A stretch of 64,000 bases of DNA from Ricinus communis (lineage: Eukaryota; Streptophyta; Magnoliopsida; Malpighiales; Euphorbiaceae). The position numbers and the translations under genes were made by a program. A model generated the notes under the pieces. The model did no database searches. It worked only from the letters and a program-made list of their open reading frames with translations, and was not told where the DNA came from. This document shows positions 60,003-64,000 of the stretch, piece after piece (position 1 is the first letter of the stretch; every line of letters starts with the position of its first letter). Where the stretch lies: positions 27,862,888-27,926,887 of the forward strand of contig NC_063260.1 of assembly GCF_019578655.1 (NCBI RefSeq), written 5' to 3'.

Positions 60003-61516
60003 ATGACTACAGAAATTACTACCCACACTTCTGCTCTACAACTTTTTCCTTCATGTAAGAAAACCATATCTAACAAGATAGACCATCTTGTAGAGATCTC
60101 CCATATACCAGAAAATATTCAAATAGAAAACACCCTAGTACCTATTATGAACCCTTACAATATTTTCAAGAAATAAAACTTTGTCAGAAAAACCTTTAAC
60201 CAGCTTATCCATAAACAATCCCTTACAGTAAAAGAATATGTCCAATCTTCTTCTCTTTCTCAGTGTTCTCTTACTGCTACCACACAGGAGCAATACGTGA
60301 CTCTCGAAATCCCAACCTCCTTCATAGAACAGTGGAGAAAACAGGGCTACACACACCTCCATCTTATAGCAGTTAGACAAGTCCTATCCTATCATGGAAG
60401 GATGGGTTTACCGGTCACAGCCCGTACGTCGTTACTGGACACAAGATATCTCAAGTATGAGCATGCAGTGATCGGAACGATCGTCACAATACTCAACACA
60501 GGAAGTGTTGTCCTGACCTTCTTCCCCAACTTTAATTTATCCCTCAATGATCCTTATCTCTCCACTGCCTTAAAAGTTCAAGTCCAGATAACAGGAGCGA
60601 ATCAGGTTGATAACGCTCTCTCTGCAACTCTACACCATCAGATAGTCTACAGACTACAGGATTATGCGTTTAACCTGCAGATCCCAGGCTTTCAAGCCTC
60701 TTCTGATGCGTTGTTCATCATGGCCGATTCTGGCCAGATCCCCACTATTGTCCAGGCTCCCAGGCAGCTGGAAAAGGAAGATCTTCAAAAGCTAATCCTG
60801 ACTGAGTGGGTCACCAACTACGAAAAGCTTCAGGCATCTCAATCTAAGCCTGTTCAAGCTACAAATCCTCTCTTTATCAATCAAAGAGATGGAACTGTTA
60901 AAACGATCTTCACAAAGACTGGGGAATCTTCTTCGGCTCCATCCATCTTTCAAGCATCCATGATACAACCAGTATCAAGGCCAAGGGAAAAGATCCCTAT
61001 TCATTCATTCCAGTCCTCTGGAAACCAGATCTATGCCACCCATGTCAAAGGACACTTCGTCTGGGATGTTGCCCTAGAGATGTGCCGCCCAGGATGCACT
61101 TGTGATGATGATTTAGACTTTGCTGAACCTTGCTTTCGGCATCCAGAAAAGAATCCTCGAAACATGTCATCGGACACTCCATGTTCAGAAAGGAGATCAA
61201 AGCCGGATGACCGGGATCCAGATGATTCCCAAAAGCAACAGACAAGTAAAACACCACTCCCAATGTTTGATGAGGCTATCAAGTTCCTTGCAAAAGAAGG
61301 AAAAACAGTCATTGATATCTCTTACGGTGAATTCAATGTACTTTTGGCTCAACTTAAGGTCGAATATGGAAAACCCCCTTCTGCAATATGCAGAAAAGAG
61401 ATCCAGAAAGATCTAAGAGTTTATAGGCTGGAAAACGAAACCTGCAAGAGCTCAGCTCCCACAGGGTTTGAAACCACGGTTTCGGTTACAACGCCACGAA
61501 CTTCTAGATGTTCTTC
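60003..61516 (+). pseudogene. Caulimovirid movement protein (30K type) remnant
   Basis: The frame opens at ATG 60003 and is cut by one in-frame TAA at 60174-60176, then runs open in the same frame. The core has the landmarks of plant-virus cell-to-cell movement proteins: QGYTHLHLIAVRQVLSYHGR, LPVTARTSLLDTRY and an FFPNFNLSLNDPY segment, followed by ILTEWVTNYEKL. In the C-terminal third come CRPGCTCDDD and an acidic, basic-tailed region. At about 61517 the frame passes into antisense protease sequence, so the true C-terminus is lost. Similar proteins are common in endogenous caulimovirids of dicots. Confidence 0.8.
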
Positions 61517-61632
61517 AACTGATCATGGGGCTTCCAATACTCTGATGGGAGAACCATTGGGTTCATCATGCTTCTTTGTGCTCCAGTGTCAAAGAAAGCT
61601 ATTACTGGTACAGGCTTGGAGTATTTTGAAGA
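61517..61632 (-). repeat. Second copy of a viral protease fragment
   Basis: This 116 bp piece matches 59227-59340 in the same strand sense, with only a few differences. It lacks the small deletions that break the protease frame at 59310, so it derives from a less damaged template. It forms an artificial tail on the movement-protein frame. Confidence 0.85.
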
Positions 61633-61635
61633 CTA

Positions 61636-63138
61636 TTAAAATAAATTAAAAATTGGTTCCATTGAGCTATTTCTTACAAGGTGCATTTGGCCATATCAGG
61701 TTGAAGCAAAGCTTAAAACTCTGGTGAGCAATTTCGAGAAAATGATATATTTTTTAATTTTCTTGTACAACTTCTAAATATTATCTGCCAGTGCCATTAA
61801 AAAGGCAAAAGGGTGGATGAAGAGGCAGGAAGAAAGCAAATGTATGGACAGAAGAAGAACACCAAAAGAAAGCATCTTTAAATTACATTACATTACGAAA
61901 GGGCAGTAGAAAAGAGAACTTTTTATGTACACTTTTATTTTGGTTTTTGATTACATTACATCTTTTTGTATATTTGACCTCTCGTAGCTTGGCAGCTATA
62001 TATATCTGGATTGCTTCTTCTGGTGGCTTTCCTGATGCGTGCTCAAGTTTCCAAGAGGTACATATCCATCTTTTACAATTTCCATTCTTCTTCTAATCTT
62101 TTCTTTACCTTCAAAATTATTCATTAAACTTTTTACTTATTCTACTGCACTTTTATCCGAAACTCACATGGCAAGATAGCAATTGTCCATGAGATTATTA
62201 TTATTTAATGTTAATTTTGAAGCATTAATTACTTTACTCTTCCTTTACTTTTTATGTTTAATTAGTTTTTAATTTGATAAAATATATTTTGTTCATGTAT
62301 TTTAGATTTGTTTTGATATATTTTCCTTAATCATATCTAATAGGTAACATCCAAAATTAGGTGCATGATTCATAATACATGCATTATATATAAGTGCAAC
62401 AGGTGTCATGCACGCCATAACTTATGTGTTGCCATTTGCCACCTTCTCTCTCGCTCTCGCTCCATTTCTCACTTTTCTCTCTACCCACTGCCTCAAATCT
62501 CTCCACTCGGTGGATTCTGTACTTTGCGCTGCCTTTATCTCCTTCTGCCTTCTCTGATTCTCTCTTTCTGTAAGTCTCTCCTTCTCATTTTACTCCATGC
62601 TATTCCCTCTTTTTTATCTTCCTTCTTTCTTGTTTTTTTAGTTGAGAACTGGGCGTCATATATGGTGTTTCTTCTTTGATTGAAAATGTTTTTTCTTTTT
62701 GATTGATTTAGAATTGGATTTTTGGATTGTTTTTTACCCCTTGCCATGGTGTTTTATTGGAGCAAGAACAATAATTGGTTTAGTCTTCTATCGTTGTAAC
62801 ATTGGGAGGCTTTTGTTATTTAGACTAATTGATCGTCTCAATTGAGCAAGCAAAGCAAGACTATGTTGTGATTCATTTTGTTCTTCAAAATATCAAAAGA
62901 TCATTGCTTTATTCCATGTCTCATTCACAATACACATGCTTTTAATTATTAAATATCACTTTCTGCTTTGGACAATGTAGCTACAAATTTCTTTTCCTCT
63001 CAGCATATTGTGGCCGTCTGTGCAGTATATGCCTTTCTTAAATTTTTTGCTGTCAACAGTTTTGCAGTTGTGGACATGTAGATGAGAGAGGAAGCAAGTT
63101 GATCAGTACTATTAACAGTAGATTTGATTACTGAGCTC
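61636..63138 (+). other. Possible exons of a membrane protein gene
   Basis: Two exon-like pieces lie between AG and GT signals. 61699-61725 reads VEAKLKTL before a GTGAGC donor. 61989-62061 follows a CTCGTAG acceptor and reads WQLYISGLLLLVAFLMRAQV, a convincing transmembrane helix, before AG|GTACAT. A TATATATAAG word at about 62385 and a pyrimidine-rich leader (62440-62570) suggest a separate transcription start. Whether these belong together is unclear; phases do not decide it. Confidence 0.3.
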
Positions 63139-63360
63139 ATGGGTATCATTATGATCCTTGTGACAAAGCCTTTCTCACTATGCAAATCGGTATTCATGTA
63201 TGGTCTGCAAATTATGTTTTTTGTGATTCACGCTTGGGTGGAGTTGGTGACGACCTCAATCAATGTCCATCTCAATATATTTCACAAGACAATGATATGG
63301 ACGATTGCTCTCATAACTCTTCCCATACGAGTCTTATCTGCCTTGCAGAGGGAGAGGCTG
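63139..63360 (+). CDS. Probable membrane/coiled-coil protein, first coding exon (partial gene)
   Basis: From ATG 63139 the frame reads as two or three hydrophobic helices (GIIMILVTKPF, LQIMFFVIHAWVELVTTSIN, MIWTIALITLPIRVL), ends in SALQRERL and stops being coding-like at a donor CTG|GTTAGT at 63360. Plant proteins with this membrane-anchored start followed by a long coiled coil exist (an Arabidopsis candidate, from memory, is At5g45310, next to the LEA gene in the proposed syntenic block). The coiled-coil exons would lie beyond the window. A competing frame over the same bases (IGIHVWSANYVF...) is shorter and less regular. Confidence 0.45.
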
Positions 63361-64000
63361 GTTAGTTTTTTATTTTTGAAAATTTTCTCCTACATCTATC
63401 ATTTCTGGATAAGCCTATTCTTTCCATTAGAATGTCCACATACTGAAAATATAAGCCATAAATGTAGCACACGCATTGCTATGTCAAAGGCTTTCTTGCT
63501 TCCTTGTATTAGTGGAAAGCCAAAGCAGTTCTCTGTTTGTAGTACACACTTTCTTGAATATGTAAATAAACTTTATAAGGAGAGAAAGATAAAGTTTGAG
63601 TAAATGAGAAAAGAGAGTTAAGTTAGGGACATAGGTGGTGGAGAGCAGAGTCCATTGCTGGACAATTTTGATTCGCGAGAGTAGAAAAGAAGGGAAAGAA
63701 GAGAAGAGGGTGGCTGGGGTTGGTGGAGGATGTGGCAGCCAGAGTGGTTGTCATGGCTGAAACCTGGAATAAAAGCTAGAATGAGGCAGTAAATAAATGT
63801 TAACCAATTTGAAGAATGGTGGCAGAATTTATTCATGTAAGCAAGCTAAAGGACACAAGCATTATGTGGAAAGATTGTACTCCTAGTTGCCTAACTATAA
63901 TTTTGATTGGAACTTTTGAAACTTTTTGCATTGATAAATCATTCAAGGACAAAAAGTCTTGATGTCACTCGAAAGCCCAAAAAATCTTGTTTTTGCGTGC
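63361..64000. other. Intron or intergenic sequence to window end
   Basis: No further exon with clear coding content was found. If the exon ending at 63360 is real, this is its first intron. Confidence 0.4.

Larger units (their letters stand above)
56115..61635. mobile_element. Endogenous caulimovirid (pararetrovirus), rearranged
   Basis: A pararetroviral insertion made of at least three pieces. Minus strand 59925-56115: coat-protein zinc knuckle, protease, reverse transcriptase, RNase H, C-terminal domain, regulatory region and leader. Plus strand 59925-61516: intergenic fragment, primer site and movement protein. Then 61517-61632 repeats a protease piece in antisense to the movement frame. 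In an intact caulimovirid all genes lie on one strand, so the head-to-head layout shows rearrangement during or after integration. Frameshifts and stops in several genes make this copy inactive. Genus not settled. Outer borders are approximate and no target duplication was found, as expected for illegitimate integration. Confidence 0.85.

Noticed and set aside
56115..61635. Functional virus or LTR retrotransposon
   Set aside because: Genes lie on opposite strands and are interrupted by stops and frameshifts, the coat protein is truncated, and there is no integrase or pair of LTRs. It is an inactive endogenous caulimovirid.
62365..62747. Overlapping frames on both strands near 62.5 kb
   Set aside because: Pyrimidine-rich leader-like sequence (CTCTCTCTC) keeps both strands open; no domain seen.
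1..64000. tRNA, rRNA or CRISPR features
   Set aside because: No cloverleaf-like gene, rRNA core sequence or regularly spaced repeat array was recognised; tRNAs could be missed by eye.

Overview
This window is nuclear DNA of a dicot plant. The genes are split by AT-rich GT-AG introns, TA and AAT microsatellites are common, and the gene families are plant-specific (WAT1-type EamA transporter, SKIP31-type F-box protein, P-class PPR, LEA_2/NHL protein, ER-type small heat shock protein). An integrated caulimovirid (plant pararetrovirus) is also present. Gene content and sequence flavour suggest a rosid, perhaps Euphorbiaceae, but the species cannot be proved from sequence alone.

Layout. 0-6 kb: the last five coding exons of a conserved plant protein (+). 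7.2-8.8 kb: a proline/glycine-rich GRP A3-like gene (-), convergent with the first. 8.9-10.1 kb: AT-rich repeat. 10.25-31.8 kb: a tangle of local segmental duplications holding two almost identical intact genes for ER-resident small heat shock proteins, three decayed fragments of an EMB506/AKRP-like ankyrin gene, and three copies of a roughly 2.5 kb promoter-and-leader-like block. 32.7-36.2 kb: SKIP31-type F-box gene (-, 9 exons). 36.4-38.0 kb: a Pack-MULE-like element with about 200 bp terminal inverted repeats and an 8 bp target duplication, carrying a decayed fragment of a coiled-coil protein gene. 38.3-40.9 kb: further AT-rich repeat copies. 42.5-47.3 kb: WAT1-related transporter (-, 7 exons). 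49.6-51.0 kb: intronless PPR gene (-). 53.3-54.4 kb: a large fold-back repeat. 55.0-55.6 kb: LEA_2/NHL gene (+). 56.1-61.6 kb: a rearranged, inactivated endogenous caulimovirid made of two head-to-head fragments. 62-64 kb: possible exons of a membrane protein gene (+) running toward the window edge.

The single-copy genes act separately: stress chaperone in the ER, ubiquitin-ligase adaptor, vacuolar or plasma-membrane transport, organelle RNA processing, membrane-anchored LEA protein. From memory, the order proline-rich protein - SKIP31 - WAT1 transporter, plus an LEA gene nearby, resembles Arabidopsis At5g45320-At5g45370, so the backbone is probably an old syntenic block into which the heat-shock/ankyrin duplications, the Pack-MULE and the virus were inserted. 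No obviously new multi-gene system was found. The most unusual items are the triplicated hairpin with paired substitutions, the Pack-MULE capture, the conserved upstream in-frame ATG of both heat-shock genes, and the rearranged caulimovirid with a long uncharacterised domain behind RNase H.
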